This document shows positions 41,938-51,236 of a DNA stretch of 64,000 nucleotides, in pieces. The stretch's first letter is position 1, and each line of letters starts with the position of its first letter. Source of the stretch: Bacteroidales bacterium (GTDB lineage Bacteria > Bacteroidota > Bacteroidia > Bacteroidales > F082); contig JAKSNC010000002.1 in assembly GCA_024400195.1 (NCBI GenBank), forward strand, positions 28,905 to 92,904, read 5' to 3'. The position numbers were made by a program, and so were the translations under genes. A model generated the notes under the pieces. That model saw only the letters and a list, made by a program, of their open reading frames with translations, ran no database searches and was not told the DNA's origin.

Positions 41938-43118
41938 CAGTATAAAAAATTGTCGTAAGGATACCTGATGGCGTGCATGTCCTTTATTTCTTTGTAAAGA
42001 AGTGCGCGGAAATCATGATAGTTGTCTTTTTGCGCTGCCGAGATGAAGATACACGGAGTCTGTTTTGCCATCCACGTCTTCTTCCAGTCGTCGAGGGAAT
42101 AGTTGCGTTTTGTCTTGGGAGTGAGGTCGTCGTCGTCTTTCTCGACATATGAGAATGCGTCTATCTTATTGAATACCAATATTATTTTCTTATCTCCGGC
42201 TCCGATTTCGCTCAACGTTTTGTTGACCACTTCCACCTGCGATTCAAAATCCGGATGTGATATATCGACGACGTGAAGCAGAATATCGGCCTCTCTCACC
42301 TCATCAAGCGTCGATTTGAACGATTCAACGAGTTGGTGCGGCAGTTTTCTGATGAAGCCGACCGTATCTGAAAGGAGGAAGGGCAGGTTTTCCACGACAA
42401 CTTTTCTGACCGTCGTGTCGAGCGTGGCAAAGAGTTTGTTTTCGGCGAAAACATCTGATTTTGAAAGCAGATTCATTATCGTTGACTTGCCGACGTTGGT
42501 ATAGCCGACGAGTGCGACTCTCACCAACGATCCTCTGTTCTGCCGCTGAACGGTCTTCTGCATGTCGATTTCCTTCAGTTTTTCCTTCAGTCCGGCTATT
42601 TTATTGCGGATGATACGGCGGTCTGTCTCGATTTCCGTCTCGCCCGGACCTCTGAGTCCGATACCTCCGCGCTGACGTTCAAGGTGTGTCCACATTCTTG
42701 TCAAACGAGGCAGAAGATATTGATATTGAGCAAGTTCCACTTGAGCTTTAGCATGAGCCGTGCGTGCATTCTTTGCAAAAATATCAAGGATGAGGTTCGT
42801 TCTGTCAAGGATTTTACACTCGAGTTCTTTCTCCAAATTTCTAATCTGTGTCGCGCCGAGTTCGTCGTCAAAGACCGCAGTATCAATATTTTGTGCTTTG
42901 ATGAAAGACTTCAGTTCCGACAATTTGCCGGTGCCGAGATAGGTGACGCTGTTAGGTTGTTCCAACGACTGAACGAAGCGTGCCACAGGAATGCCGCCTG
43001 CTGTCTCAAGGAGAAAGGCGAGTTCGTCAAGATATTCGTCGGTGCGTTCCTTACTCTGCTCGCGTGTGCTCACTGCCACGAGTACCGCGCGTTCCTGATG
43101 TGTTTCGTGCGAAATCAT
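41937..43118 (-). CDS. hflX: Ribosome-associated GTPase HflX
   Basis: 393 residues. HflX is a GTPase that splits stalled ribosomes under stress. The N-terminal GTP-binding-like domain (about 1-105, SVTYLGTGKLSELK near 50) is followed by a helical linker with GGIGLRGPGETEIETDRR near 148 and the G domain (G1 GYTNVGKSTIM near 207, G3 DTVGFIRKLP near 252, G4 NKID near 315). Length is typical. It is part of a trpS-hflX-tatD run on one strand. Confidence 0.94.
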   Translation of the reverse strand: MISHETHQERAVLVAVSTREQSKERTDEYLDELAFLLETAGGIPVARFVQSLEQPNSVTYLGTGKLSELKSFIKAQNIDTAVFDDELGATQIRNLEKELECKILDRTNLILDIFAKNARTAHAKAQVELAQYQYLLPRLTRMWTHLERQRGGIGLRGPGETEIETDRRIIRNKIAGLKEKLKEIDMQKTVQRQNRGSLVRVALVGYTNVGKSTIMNLLSKSDVFAENKLFATLDTTVRKVVVENLPFLLSDTVGFIRKLPHQLVESFKSTLDEVREADILLHVVDISHPDFESQVEVVNKTLSEIGAGDKKIILVFNKIDAFSYVEKDDDDLTPKTKRNYSLDDWKKTWMAKQTPCIFISAAQKDNYHDFRALLYKEIKDMHAIRYPYDNFLY

Positions 43119-43130
43119 TTATTTTCCGCC

Positions 43131-44129
43131 TTAAAAATGCCTAAATCCTATTATATCACGCACTTCACGGATGGTTTTTGACGCGCTTTCGCGGGCTTTT
43201 TCAGCGCCGGTTCTGGCCACCTTGTTGATATATTCGTCATCATTTGAAAGTTCTATGATGCGTTCGCGCAAAGGTGCCGTGAAAGCGACGATGTCTTCAG
43301 CAAGCTGTTTCTTCATATCGCCGTATCTGATACTCATATTGTTATATGCGTCGTCGAAGAACTGCACCGTCTCTGGTTTGGAGACGATTTTCATCAGCGT
43401 AAAGAGGTTTTGAATGGCTTCGGGTTTCTCCTGATTAAGCTGTGTCGGACCTCCGTCGGTGACAGCTCGCATGACTTTTTTGCGTATCGACTTTTCATCT
43501 TCCGCGAGGAAAATGGCATTACCCTCGCCTTCCGACTTGCCCATCTTGCCTGAACCATCAAGGCCGGGCACTTTGACGAGTTCGTTGCCGAAATTAAAGG
43601 CCTGCGGAATCTTAAAATACTCTTTTCCGTAGATGAAGTTGAATCTTCCGGCGAAATCGCGGGCTTTCTCAAGATTCTGTTCCTGATCTTTCCCGACTGG
43701 AACGAAATCGGCGTTATGAAGAAGAATATCGGCGGCCATAAGGGTCGGATAAGTCAGAAGGCCGGCATTCACGTTATCAGGCTGTTTACGGACTTTCTCC
43801 TTGAATGTCGTGACGCGTTCCAACTCACCGACGTAGGCGTTCATGTTCAGAAAGAGATAAAGTTCGAGGACTTCCGGCACATCGCTTTGGACATACAGAG
43901 TCGCTTTTTCGGGGTCGAGGCCGGCGGCGAGATATTCAACAAGAATCGTTTTCACCCTGCCGTGAAGGTCTTCCGGTTTCGGATGTGTTGTAAGCGAATG
44001 ATAATCAGCTATAAAGAAATAACTATTATATTCATTCTGAAGTCTGATAAAATTTTTGACGGCACCGAAATAGTTGCCGAGATGAAGGTTTCCAGTAGGA
44101 CGGATGCCACTTACGACGGTTTCTCTCAT
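43131..44129 (-). CDS. trpS: Tryptophanyl-tRNA synthetase
   Basis: 332 residues, class Ic aminoacyl-tRNA synthetase. The HIGH-type motif is PTGNLHLGNYFGA at 11-23, and the KMSKS-type motif is GKMGKSEGEG near 193. ADYHSLT near 42 and DQEQNLEKARDFA near 143 bind ATP and tryptophan. Length is typical for bacterial TrpRS. A promoter box (TATTTTTG) sits 17 bp upstream. hflX follows after 12 bp. Confidence 0.95.
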   Translation of the reverse strand: MRETVVSGIRPTGNLHLGNYFGAVKNFIRLQNEYNSYFFIADYHSLTTHPKPEDLHGRVKTILVEYLAAGLDPEKATLYVQSDVPEVLELYLFLNMNAYVGELERVTTFKEKVRKQPDNVNAGLLTYPTLMAADILLHNADFVPVGKDQEQNLEKARDFAGRFNFIYGKEYFKIPQAFNFGNELVKVPGLDGSGKMGKSEGEGNAIFLAEDEKSIRKKVMRAVTDGGPTQLNQEKPEAIQNLFTLMKIVSKPETVQFFDDAYNNMSIRYGDMKKQLAEDIVAFTAPLRERIIELSNDDEYINKVARTGAEKARESASKTIREVRDIIGFRHF

Positions 44130-44146
44130 TGTATGATTTTTTTCTG

Positions 44147-44154
44147 CAAAAATA
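44147..44154 (-). promoter_or_regulatory. Bacteroidetes -7 promoter box before trpS
   Basis: TATTTTTG on the minus strand, 17 bp before the trpS start. Confidence 0.5.
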
Positions 44155-44191
44155 ATAAAATTCGTTATTGGTTTTTATTCATATAACCCAT

Positions 44192-45790
44192 CTAAAATCC
44201 GTTCAGGTTCATTAAGACTGTCGGGACAAGCAGGATTGCGCCGAGGATGACAAGTACGAGGATGTATTTCCAGACCCAGCGGAACCATTTCTGATAAGGT
44301 ATTCTCGCGACTCCCAACGCGGCTATCAGCACGCCGGATGTCGGCGTTATCATATTCGTAAAGCCGTCGCCGAACTGAAACGCCATCACCGTAGCCTGGC
44401 GGCAGACACCAATAAGGTCGCCAAACGGAGCCATTATCGGCATTGTGATGGCTGCTTTCGCCGAACCCGACGGAATTATTATGTTGACCAAAGTCTGAAT
44501 GCCGTACATTATTTCAACTGACGCCACTTTGCCGAAATCACCGAGCGATTTTGAAAGACCGAACAATATCGTGTCTATAACGCCTCCGTTTTCAAGTACC
44601 ACGACGATTCCGGCGGCAAGACCGACGACAACGGCTGCCGAAAAAATATCCTTCATTCCATCAAGAAGAAGTTTTGCTATCTCACTGCCGGTATTCCCGA
44701 CAGCAAAGCCGGCGGCGAGTCCCATCACGAGGAATAAGGTTGCTATCTCCATGACGTACCAGCCGTAGCCGAGCACTCCGACAATGAGGTAAATCACGGT
44801 GTAGGCCAAGAGGAGAAGTATGAAGTTGTGGACGGTTTTCCTAAGCGACAACGCACCTAAGACGGCAAAAATCACAGTTAGGACAGGAATGATGCAGAAT
44901 GTTGCGGCTTTCATTCCTATTTTTATCGTCGAAATAGGATAATATATTGAAAAACAAATCATTGCAACAAGGATGACGGCATAAACAATCCACGCCGAGA
45001 ATGGCACGAAAGGTTCGATTTTGTCATCTTCCCCAATTTGTCCGGCACGCCAATAAGAATCTTCTTCGTACATCAGCGACATTGACGGTTTCTTTTTGAT
45101 TTTTCCGGCGTAAGCCAAAACCATCGCAATGCCAACGATATTGATTATTATCCAACAGAAAACGCGATATTCTATACCTGAGAAGAGAGGTACTTCGGCA
45201 ATTCCCTGGGCGATGCCTATCGTAAAAGGGTTTAGTATCGCGCCGGCGAAACCGATATGCGCGGCAACATAGACCATACACAGTCCTGTTATGGAATCGT
45301 AACCCATTGATATTGCGAGAGGTATTACAATGACAATGAATGCTATACATTCTTCGCTCATACCGAAGACTGCACCGAAGAAACTAAAAAGCAGCATTAT
45401 CAGGACGATGATTATGTTGTCAACGCCTATTTTGCGCACGATGAAGTTTTTTTCGAGGCGGCGCGTGAACTTCAGGAAAGAGAATATGCCCATATCAATC
45501 GCACGGCTTTTATTGAGAATCCAAAACGCGCCGCCTATGAGCAAAATAAAGACTATTATCGAACTCTGTCTTCTAAACCCCTCGAAAAAAGCCGAAAAGA
45601 CCTGCCACGTCTGGATTTCCGAATGATATTCGCCGAGATGCTGCTGCGGCAGTGAATCTTCATAATAAAAATTTAAGACGCCGTTTTCCTCGATATAATG
45701 CCCCGGCTTTACAAACCACGTCATCACCGCCGCGACGACAATCAGCATGAAGACGATTACGAAAGTATGTGGAATCTGTCTTTTGCGCAT
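44192..45790 (-). CDS. YfcC family carrier (DcuC/C4-dicarboxylate-like superfamily)
   Basis: 532 residues with about 12-13 transmembrane segments. The start PHTFVIVFMLIVVAAVMTWFVKPG and the motifs FGMSEECIAFIVIVIPLAISMGYDS near 140, and IIPSGSAKAAITMPIMAPFGDL near 440, are typical of YfcC/ArcD-like members of the PF03606 carrier family, which move dicarboxylates, amino acids or basic peptides by symport or exchange. Substrate unknown; in an amino-acid fermenter an amino-acid carrier is plausible. udk is 12 bp upstream. Confidence 0.85.
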   Translation of the reverse strand: MRKRQIPHTFVIVFMLIVVAAVMTWFVKPGHYIEENGVLNFYYEDSLPQQHLGEYHSEIQTWQVFSAFFEGFRRQSSIIVFILLIGGAFWILNKSRAIDMGIFSFLKFTRRLEKNFIVRKIGVDNIIIVLIMLLFSFFGAVFGMSEECIAFIVIVIPLAISMGYDSITGLCMVYVAAHIGFAGAILNPFTIGIAQGIAEVPLFSGIEYRVFCWIIINIVGIAMVLAYAGKIKKKPSMSLMYEEDSYWRAGQIGEDDKIEPFVPFSAWIVYAVILVAMICFSIYYPISTIKIGMKAATFCIIPVLTVIFAVLGALSLRKTVHNFILLLLAYTVIYLIVGVLGYGWYVMEIATLFLVMGLAAGFAVGNTGSEIAKLLLDGMKDIFSAAVVVGLAAGIVVVLENGGVIDTILFGLSKSLGDFGKVASVEIMYGIQTLVNIIIPSGSAKAAITMPIMAPFGDLIGVCRQATVMAFQFGDGFTNMITPTSGVLIAALGVARIPYQKWFRWVWKYILVLVILGAILLVPTVLMNLNGF

Positions 45791-45802
45791 CTCCGTCTCC
45801 GC

Positions 45803-46414
45803 TTAGCGCCCAAGGTACATCTTTATCCTTGATGACAAGATGTCGATGGCAATCATATTGTTTCCGCCCTGAGGCACGATGATGTCGGCCATTCTCTTCG
45901 TCGGCTCGATAAACTGTTCGTGCATCGGTTTGACAAAAGCCGTATAATGATGCAGGACTTCGTTAAGGTCGCGTCCGCGTTCCTCGATATCGCGAATGAT
46001 TTTGCGCATCAGGCGGTCATCAGAATCAGCATCAACGAAAACCTTGATATTCATTCTCTTACACAGTTCCTTGTTATTAAAGATGAGAATACCTTCAACG
46101 ATGATGACATCAGAAGGCTTGACCATCGTCACCTCTTTGGAACGTGAACATGTAGAATAGGTGTATTGCGGCATCGGTATCGTCTCGCCGTGAATCAACT
46201 TGTCGAGATGCTCAACCATGAGGTTCCATTCGATGGCATCGGGATGGTCGAAGTTGATTTTCTTCTTTTCTTCAGGTAACAGATTTCCGTTATCCCAGTA
46301 ATACGCATCTTGCGAAAGCACTGAGAACGAATCTTGTGGGAGTGAATCAATAAGTCGTTTCACGACTGTCGTTTTTCCTGAGGCCGAACCGCCGGCAATA
46401 CCTATTACTAACAT
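45803..46414 (-). CDS. udk: Uridine kinase
   Basis: 203 residues. It phosphorylates uridine and cytidine with ATP or GTP. P-loop GIAGGSASGKTTVV at 5-18, SQDAYYWD near 36, NFDHPDAIEW near 54, MPQYTYSTCSRS near 80, VIIVEGILIFNNKEL near 103, and RKIIRDIEERGRD near 134. Length is typical. It is the first gene before the YfcC-type carrier; a strong terminator separates it from the mmd operon. Confidence 0.94.
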   Translation of the reverse strand: MLVIGIAGGSASGKTTVVKRLIDSLPQDSFSVLSQDAYYWDNGNLLPEEKKKINFDHPDAIEWNLMVEHLDKLIHGETIPMPQYTYSTCSRSKEVTMVKPSDVIIVEGILIFNNKELCKRMNIKVFVDADSDDRLMRKIIRDIEERGRDLNEVLHHYTAFVKPMHEQFIEPTKRMADIIVPQGGNNMIAIDILSSRIKMYLGR

Positions 46415-46449
46415 CTGTTTATTTTTAAAAGATATTTTTCAAAAACAAC

Positions 46450-46482
46450 AACGGGGTTAATGACAAAAGTCACAACCCCGTT
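46450..46482 (-). terminator. Terminator after the mmd operon
   Basis: A perfect 9-bp stem AACGGGGTT / AACCCCGTT with a 15-base loop, followed on the minus strand by GTTGTTTTTG. It ends the mmd operon, 34 bp after its last stop. Confidence 0.7.
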
Positions 46483-46515
46483 ACTTTATTGTATTCTCAA
46501 GTCGTCAACCATCTG

Positions 46516-48162
46516 CTAAAGCATGAGGAAACTCATCAAGACACCGGCTGCGACGGCAGAGCCGATAACGCCGGCCACGTTGGGAGCCATAGCGTGCATC
46601 AAGAGATGGTTCGATGGATCATATTTCTGGCCTTCCACTTCGGAGACGCGTGCTGCATCAGGGACAGCCGACACGCCGGCGTTTCCAATCAACGGGTTAA
46701 TCTTATGACCTTCTTTGAGGAACATATTCATTATCTTGGCACCGCAGACACCGCCTATTGTGGCGATGGCAAACGACAAAGCACCGAGACAGAAGATGTA
46801 AATTGAATTGGTTGTCAAGAAGACGTCGGCCTGTGTCGAGGCACCGACAGTAAGACCCAGAAGCATAGTGACTATGTCGATAAGCGGGTTGGCCGCGGTA
46901 TTGGCGAGACGACGTGTGACACCACTTTCTTTAAGGATGTTTCCGAAGAACAGCATACCGAGCAGCGGCAGAGCCGAAGGGCTGATGAAGCAGGTCAGAA
47001 GGAGACCGACGACGGGGAAACAGACTTTTTCGGTATGGCTGACGGCGCGAGGGGCTGCCATCTTGATGAGGCGTTCCTCTTTTGTCGTCAGGAGACGCAT
47101 AATCGGAGGCTGGATAACCGGCACGAGGGCCATATATGAGTAAGCCGCGATAGCGATAGGTCCGAGCAAGTGTGGTGCGAGTTTCGTTGAAAGGAAGATG
47201 GCTGTCGGGCCGTCGGCACCGCCGATAATACCTATTGCGCCGGCTTCCTTAAGGTCAAAGCCGAGGTAGAGAGCTCCGATGAAAGTCAGGAAGACACCAA
47301 GCTGGGCGGCGGCTCCGAGTATCATCAGACGAGGCTGTGATATCAAGGACGAGAAGTCGGTCATAGCACCGATTCCCAAGAAAATCAACGGAGGATAGAT
47401 ACCCTGACGAACACCGAAATACAGATAATTCAGCACTGAACCCTGCTGATAGAGACCTGTCTGGATATTGAGTCCGAAAGCCTCTTTCACCATTGCCACC
47501 GCCGATGCTTCATCAACACCGGCAGGCAGGTTGATAGTTCCGTTTGAAATCATCTCGTTGAGACGGGCCACGGCACCTTCAAGGTCGAGCGTAAGGCTTT
47601 CGCCGTTAAACAAACTGACGAGGATGTTCTGAACCGTGACGAGGTCGCATTTCAACGAACCCTGATCGGAGAGTTCCTGAACATGAGCCATCACCTCGTT
47701 CAAGTTAAACTCGAAAGTCTTCAGGAACGGGATGTTACCGACTATGATACCTATTCCGATTGGGATAAGGAGCATTGGTTCGAACTCATATTTGACGGCG
47801 AGGAAGATAAAGAAGAAAGCCACGAGAATCATAATGATGTTACCACGTGTGGCATTCTGGAAACCTGTGAAACGGAAGAAGTTGTGCATTCCGTAGTCGA
47901 TTTCCTCACCTATCGTCTTCGCTTTTTTCTCTGTCGAAGCTGTCGGTATCGTCATGTTTACATCCGAAGATGCCTCTGACGCCGCCGCTTCATCACAGAC
48001 GAATGTCTGCTGTTCGCTCACAACAATCTCGGTTTCATCTTGAGGAACGACTTTCTCAGCCAACGCCGGCACTGAAGTGACCAAAGCGTGAAGCATAAGC
48101 AGCACGGCGACAAGAGCCAATATCGTCAGAGCTTTTCGTTTTGCGTTTAGTTTTTTCTTCAT
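46516..48162 (-). CDS. mmdB: Na+-transporting decarboxylase beta subunit (methylmalonyl-CoA/oxaloacetate decarboxylase)
   Basis: 548 residues. The beta subunit removes CO2 from carboxybiotin and drives Na+ out of the cell. The core has about nine TMs with the Na+-site motif GIIGGADGPTAIFLSTKLAPHLLGPIAIAAYSYMAL (near 312-347) and the C-terminal GNAGVSAVPDAARVS near 495. Unusual are an N-terminal extension of about 110 residues (a first TM, then an acidic linker with TEIVVSEQQTF) and an inserted hydrophilic segment near 160-250 (LSDQGSLKC, GESLTLDLEGAVARLNEM). Typical OadB is about 370-430 residues. It starts 2 bp after the biotin protein gene. Confidence 0.92.
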   Translation of the reverse strand: MKKKLNAKRKALTILALVAVLLMLHALVTSVPALAEKVVPQDETEIVVSEQQTFVCDEAAASEASSDVNMTIPTASTEKKAKTIGEEIDYGMHNFFRFTGFQNATRGNIIMILVAFFFIFLAVKYEFEPMLLIPIGIGIIVGNIPFLKTFEFNLNEVMAHVQELSDQGSLKCDLVTVQNILVSLFNGESLTLDLEGAVARLNEMISNGTINLPAGVDEASAVAMVKEAFGLNIQTGLYQQGSVLNYLYFGVRQGIYPPLIFLGIGAMTDFSSLISQPRLMILGAAAQLGVFLTFIGALYLGFDLKEAGAIGIIGGADGPTAIFLSTKLAPHLLGPIAIAAYSYMALVPVIQPPIMRLLTTKEERLIKMAAPRAVSHTEKVCFPVVGLLLTCFISPSALPLLGMLFFGNILKESGVTRRLANTAANPLIDIVTMLLGLTVGASTQADVFLTTNSIYIFCLGALSFAIATIGGVCGAKIMNMFLKEGHKINPLIGNAGVSAVPDAARVSEVEGQKYDPSNHLLMHAMAPNVAGVIGSAVAAGVLMSFLML

Positions 48163-48164
48163 AA

Positions 48165-48611
48165 TCAGCCAATAACGAATAAAGTTGCACCTTGAAGGAC
48201 GTTATCTCCTTCTCTAACACACACTTCGTTGACTACGCCATCAACCTCGGCGAGGAAGTTGTTTTCCATCTTCATTGCCTCGTACATAAGCATTTTGTCG
48301 CCGCGTTTCACATTATCGCCGGCTTTGACGAAAATCTTCATGATTGTGCCCGGAAGTGGTGCCTGAGCCTTGAAGCCGCCGGCATGAGTGGCAGATGCTG
48401 TCGGTTTGGCCGCCGTTTCAACTTTCGGAGCAGTGCCGGCCTTGGCCTTTGGAGCCACAACCGGACGCGACATCTTCACCTCTTCTTCTTCACGTTTCAC
48501 GACGACATCGTATTTCACGCCATCAACGACAACTTCGGCGTTTTCGCCACTAAAGTTCTCAACTTTAACGTCATATTCCTTACCGCTAATGGTAAATTTG
48601 AATTTTTTCAT
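48165..48611 (-). CDS. mmdC: Biotin carboxyl carrier protein of the Na+-pumping decarboxylase
   Basis: 148 residues. An N-terminal beta domain (MKKFKFTISGKEYDVKVENF) and an Ala/Pro/Lys-rich flexible linker (about 50-78) lead to a biotinyl domain with the modification motif EAMKMEN near 114, Lys being biotinylated. It carries CO2 from the carboxyltransferase (MmdA) to the membrane subunit. It lies 13 bp after the small gamma/delta-type subunit gene. Confidence 0.92.
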   Translation of the reverse strand: MKKFKFTISGKEYDVKVENFSGENAEVVVDGVKYDVVVKREEEEVKMSRPVVAPKAKAGTAPKVETAAKPTASATHAGGFKAQAPLPGTIMKIFVKAGDNVKRGDKMLMYEAMKMENNFLAEVDGVVNEVCVREGDNVLQGATLFVIG

Positions 48612-48624
48612 TATCAGATGTTAT

Positions 48625-48996
48625 TTATTTCAGATTGTTATACATTCCATAAAGTTTAGAGCTCCAAGGAGAATAGCGTCGCTGCACTCTCTCAATGGTA
48701 ATCTCATCGGGTTCGCTATCGTGGACTTCAGCCGAAAGCGAGAGCGCGAGGGCTATCGCGACAGCTACGTCATCGCTGACATCAATTGCATCGCCCTTCA
48801 TGACCTTCTCCGTGATAATCTCAGCCTTTTTCTTATTCTTATTGGCTTTCCAGTCGTAATTGACAAGTTTTGAAAAACCGGCGAAGATGAAATAGAGGAT
48901 GATGAGAGTGAGAATGACTATAAGAAAGCCCGCGATAGTGACTATCCAACCCTTCACCTGAATTTCCGGATTTATTGCTAACAGATACATTATCAA
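48625..48996 (-). CDS. mmdD: OadG-like small membrane subunit (delta/gamma) of the decarboxylase
   Basis: 123 residues: one N-terminal TM (about 15-45, GWIVTIAGFLIVILTLIILYFIFAG), then a charged cytoplasmic tail. This is the form of the OadG/MmdD subunit that holds the complex together. The tail ends in RVQRRYSPWSSKLYGMYNNL, resembling the Bacteroidetes variant. It is placed between mmdA (6 bp) and mmdC (13 bp), as expected for the mmdADCB order. Confidence 0.85.
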   Translation of the reverse strand: MIMYLLAINPEIQVKGWIVTIAGFLIVILTLIILYFIFAGFSKLVNYDWKANKNKKKAEIITEKVMKGDAIDVSDDVAVAIALALSLSAEVHDSEPDEITIERVQRRYSPWSSKLYGMYNNLK

Positions 48997-49002
48997 AGTG
49001 TT

Positions 49003-50562
49003 TTAAAGTGGGATATTACCATGTTTCTTAGGCGGGTTGCTGTCCTTCTTCGTATCAAGTGCCATGAGAGCCCTGATGACGCGGAAACGTGTGTTGCGAG
49101 GCTCGATGACATCGTCGATATAGCCGTATTTGGCTGCATCGTAAGGATTTGCGAATTTCTCGCGATATTCCTGTTCCTTCTTCGCGACGAATTCCGCTCT
49201 CTCCTTCTCATCAGTAATGGCGCTGATGTTCTTACCTTCGAGGATTTCAATGGCTCCGGCAGGTCCCATGACGGCTATTTCAGCCGTAGGCCATGCGTAG
49301 TTGATGTCAGTGCGGAGCTGTTTACATCCCATGACGAGGTGCGAGCCGCCGTACGATTTGCGTATTGTGACTGTAACTTTCGGGACTGTGGCTTCTCCGT
49401 AGGCATACAGAAGTTTTGCGCCGTGGGAGATGATGCCGCCATACTCCTGCTGTGTTCCGGGAAGGAATCCGGGCACATCGACGAGTGTGACAATCGGAAT
49501 ATTGAACGCGTCGCAGAAGCGGACGAAACGTGCGCCTTTGCGGGAAGCGTTTATATCAAGGACGCCGGCCAAAAATGCAGGGTTGTTAGCCACGATACCG
49601 ACAGGTCTGCCGTCCATGTGTGCAAAACCGACTATGATATTTTTGGCGAAATCCTTATGAACTTCAAAAAATTCTCCATTATCAACTATTGCCGTGATAA
49701 TCTGGCTCATATCGTACGGCATGTTGGAATTATCGGGAATTATCTGATTTAGTGCGTCTTCCTTACGGTCGATAGGGTCGTTGCAGGGTGCCATCGGAGG
49801 TTCCTCAAGATTATTCTGAGGAAGGAAACCGATCAACGTGCGAATCATCTCGAGGCCCTGTTCCTCAGTCTCCGCCACGAACTGACTCACACCGGACTTC
49901 TGATTATGGACGAGTGCGCCGCCGAGATTGTCGGTTGAAACATCTTCGCCCGTAACTGTCTTGACGACTTTCGGTCCAGTGAGGAACATGTAACTGTTTT
50001 GTTCGGTCATGAGGACGAAGTCGGTAAGTGCCGGGGAATAGACGGCGCCACCCGCGCAAGGTCCGAAAATGGCCGAAATCTGAGGTATCACACCCGATGC
50101 GTTGATGTTGCGTTGGAATATCTCGGAGAAACCCGCAAGACTTCTCGAGCCTTCCTGGATACGTGCACCACCGCAGTCACAGATACCGATAACCGGAGCT
50201 CCTACCTTCATGGCCTGATCCATGACTTTGCATATCTTCTTGGCCATCGTCTCGGAAAGAGAACCTCCGAACACGGTAAAGTCTTCAGAATAGACATAGA
50301 CGAGACGTCCGTTGATGGTGCCGTAACCTGTCACGACACCGTCTCCGAGATATATCTGCTTGTCTAATCCGAAGTCTGTCGTTCTGTGGGTCAGAAACAT
50401 ATCGAATTCTTCAAAGCTGCCCTCATCAAGAAGCATATTGATACGCTCGCGCGCACTATATTTGCCTTTGGCATGCTGTGCGTCAATGCGTTTCTGTCCG
50501 CCGCCCAAACGAGCCTCAGCCCGCTTATCGAGCAATTCCTGTACTTTTTTTTCGATTAACAT
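49003..50562 (-). CDS. mmdA: Methylmalonyl-CoA decarboxylase alpha subunit / carboxyltransferase
   Basis: 519 residues from [20 protein letters not shown]; a 15-codon longer frame overlaps the epimerase gene. The crotonase-fold carboxyltransferase has [21 protein letters not shown] near 21, [12 protein letters not shown] near 130, [19 protein letters not shown] near 158, [15 protein letters not shown] near 180, and [12 protein letters not shown] near 405. It moves CO2 from methylmalonyl-CoA to biotin, giving propionyl-CoA. The same fold serves propionyl-CoA carboxylase beta, so it might also partner with the orphan biotin carboxylase at 25.5 kb. Confidence 0.94.
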   Translation of the reverse strand: MLIEKKVQELLDKRAEARLGGGQKRIDAQHAKGKYSARERINMLLDEGSFEEFDMFLTHRTTDFGLDKQIYLGDGVVTGYGTINGRLVYVYSEDFTVFGGSLSETMAKKICKVMDQAMKVGAPVIGICDCGGARIQEGSRSLAGFSEIFQRNINASGVIPQISAIFGPCAGGAVYSPALTDFVLMTEQNSYMFLTGPKVVKTVTGEDVSTDNLGGALVHNQKSGVSQFVAETEEQGLEMIRTLIGFLPQNNLEEPPMAPCNDPIDRKEDALNQIIPDNSNMPYDMSQIITAIVDNGEFFEVHKDFAKNIIVGFAHMDGRPVGIVANNPAFLAGVLDINASRKGARFVRFCDAFNIPIVTLVDVPGFLPGTQQEYGGIISHGAKLLYAYGEATVPKVTVTIRKSYGGSHLVMGCKQLRTDINYAWPTAEIAVMGPAGAIEILEGKNISAITDEKERAEFVAKKEQEYREKFANPYDAAKYGYIDDVIEPRNTRFRVIRALMALDTKKDSNPPKKHGNIPL

Positions 50563-50591
50563 ATTATTGTGTATATTCTTTAGCGGTTCTG

Positions 50592-51002
50592 TTATTTTTT
50601 CTCGCAAAGTTCGGTAAGGACCCCGAATGTCGATTTCGGGTGGAGGAAGGCAATATCAAGACCTTCGGCACCTTTGCGTGGCTTGCTGTCGATGAGACGG
50701 ATGCCGGCTTCCTGCGCACTCGCAAGCTGTTCCTCAATGCCATTGACGGCGAAAGCAATATGGTGGATGCCGCCTCTGCCGTTGTTTTTTTCGATAAAGG
50801 CTGCAATGGTGCTTTCAGGTGATGTCGGTTCGAGCAATTCAATCTTCGTCTGACCTATCTTGAAAAAGGCCGTTCTAACCTTCTGGTCTGCAACTTCCTC
50901 GATGGAATAGCACTTTGTGCCGAGCAATGTCTCAAAAAAAGGAATCGCTTCGTTCAATGAAACGACGGCGATTCCAAGGTGTTCAATGTGTGTTGGATTC
51001 AT
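50592..51002 (-). CDS. mce: Methylmalonyl-CoA epimerase
   Basis: 136 residues from [16 protein letters not shown]; the 15 upstream codons run into the tRNA-Thr region. A vicinal-oxygen-chelate fold with the metal ligands HIEHLGIAV (His near 5-8), HHIAF near 83 and the C-terminal Glu in VLTELCEKK. It converts (S)- to (R)-methylmalonyl-CoA, linking methylmalonyl-CoA mutase to the decarboxylase. First protein gene of the propionate operon, 29 bp before mmdA. Confidence 0.93.
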   Translation of the reverse strand: MNPTHIEHLGIAVVSLNEAIPFFETLLGTKCYSIEEVADQKVRTAFFKIGQTKIELLEPTSPESTIAAFIEKNNGRGGIHHIAFAVNGIEEQLASAQEAGIRLIDSKPRKGAEGLDIAFLHPKSTFGVLTELCEKK

Positions 51003-51039
51003 TATTATAACGTTATAAAGCTTTTTCGTAAAAAAAAAG

Positions 51040-51112
<73 letters not shown>

Positions 51113-51124
51113 ACTTTCAGGCTG

Positions 51125-51132
51125 CAAAGATA
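51125..51132 (-). promoter_or_regulatory. tRNA-Thr / mce-mmd promoter box
   Basis: TATCTTTG on the minus strand, 12 bp before the tRNA. No other box is evident before mce. Confidence 0.65.
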
Positions 51133-51212
51133 GGAAAATTTTTTGTACGTGAAACAAAAATCTTGACAGATTCAAAAAGTAGTTTTTTACCTTTTTCTGC
51201 GGTAAAATATCG

Positions 51213-51220
51213 TATCTTTG
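51213..51220 (+). promoter_or_regulatory. Bacteroidetes -7 promoter box before ubiE/menG
   Basis: TATCTTTG followed by CG, 16 bp before the ATG; divergent from the tRNA-Thr promoter. Confidence 0.65.
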
Positions 51221-51236
51221 CGCTTTCAAAATAGTT

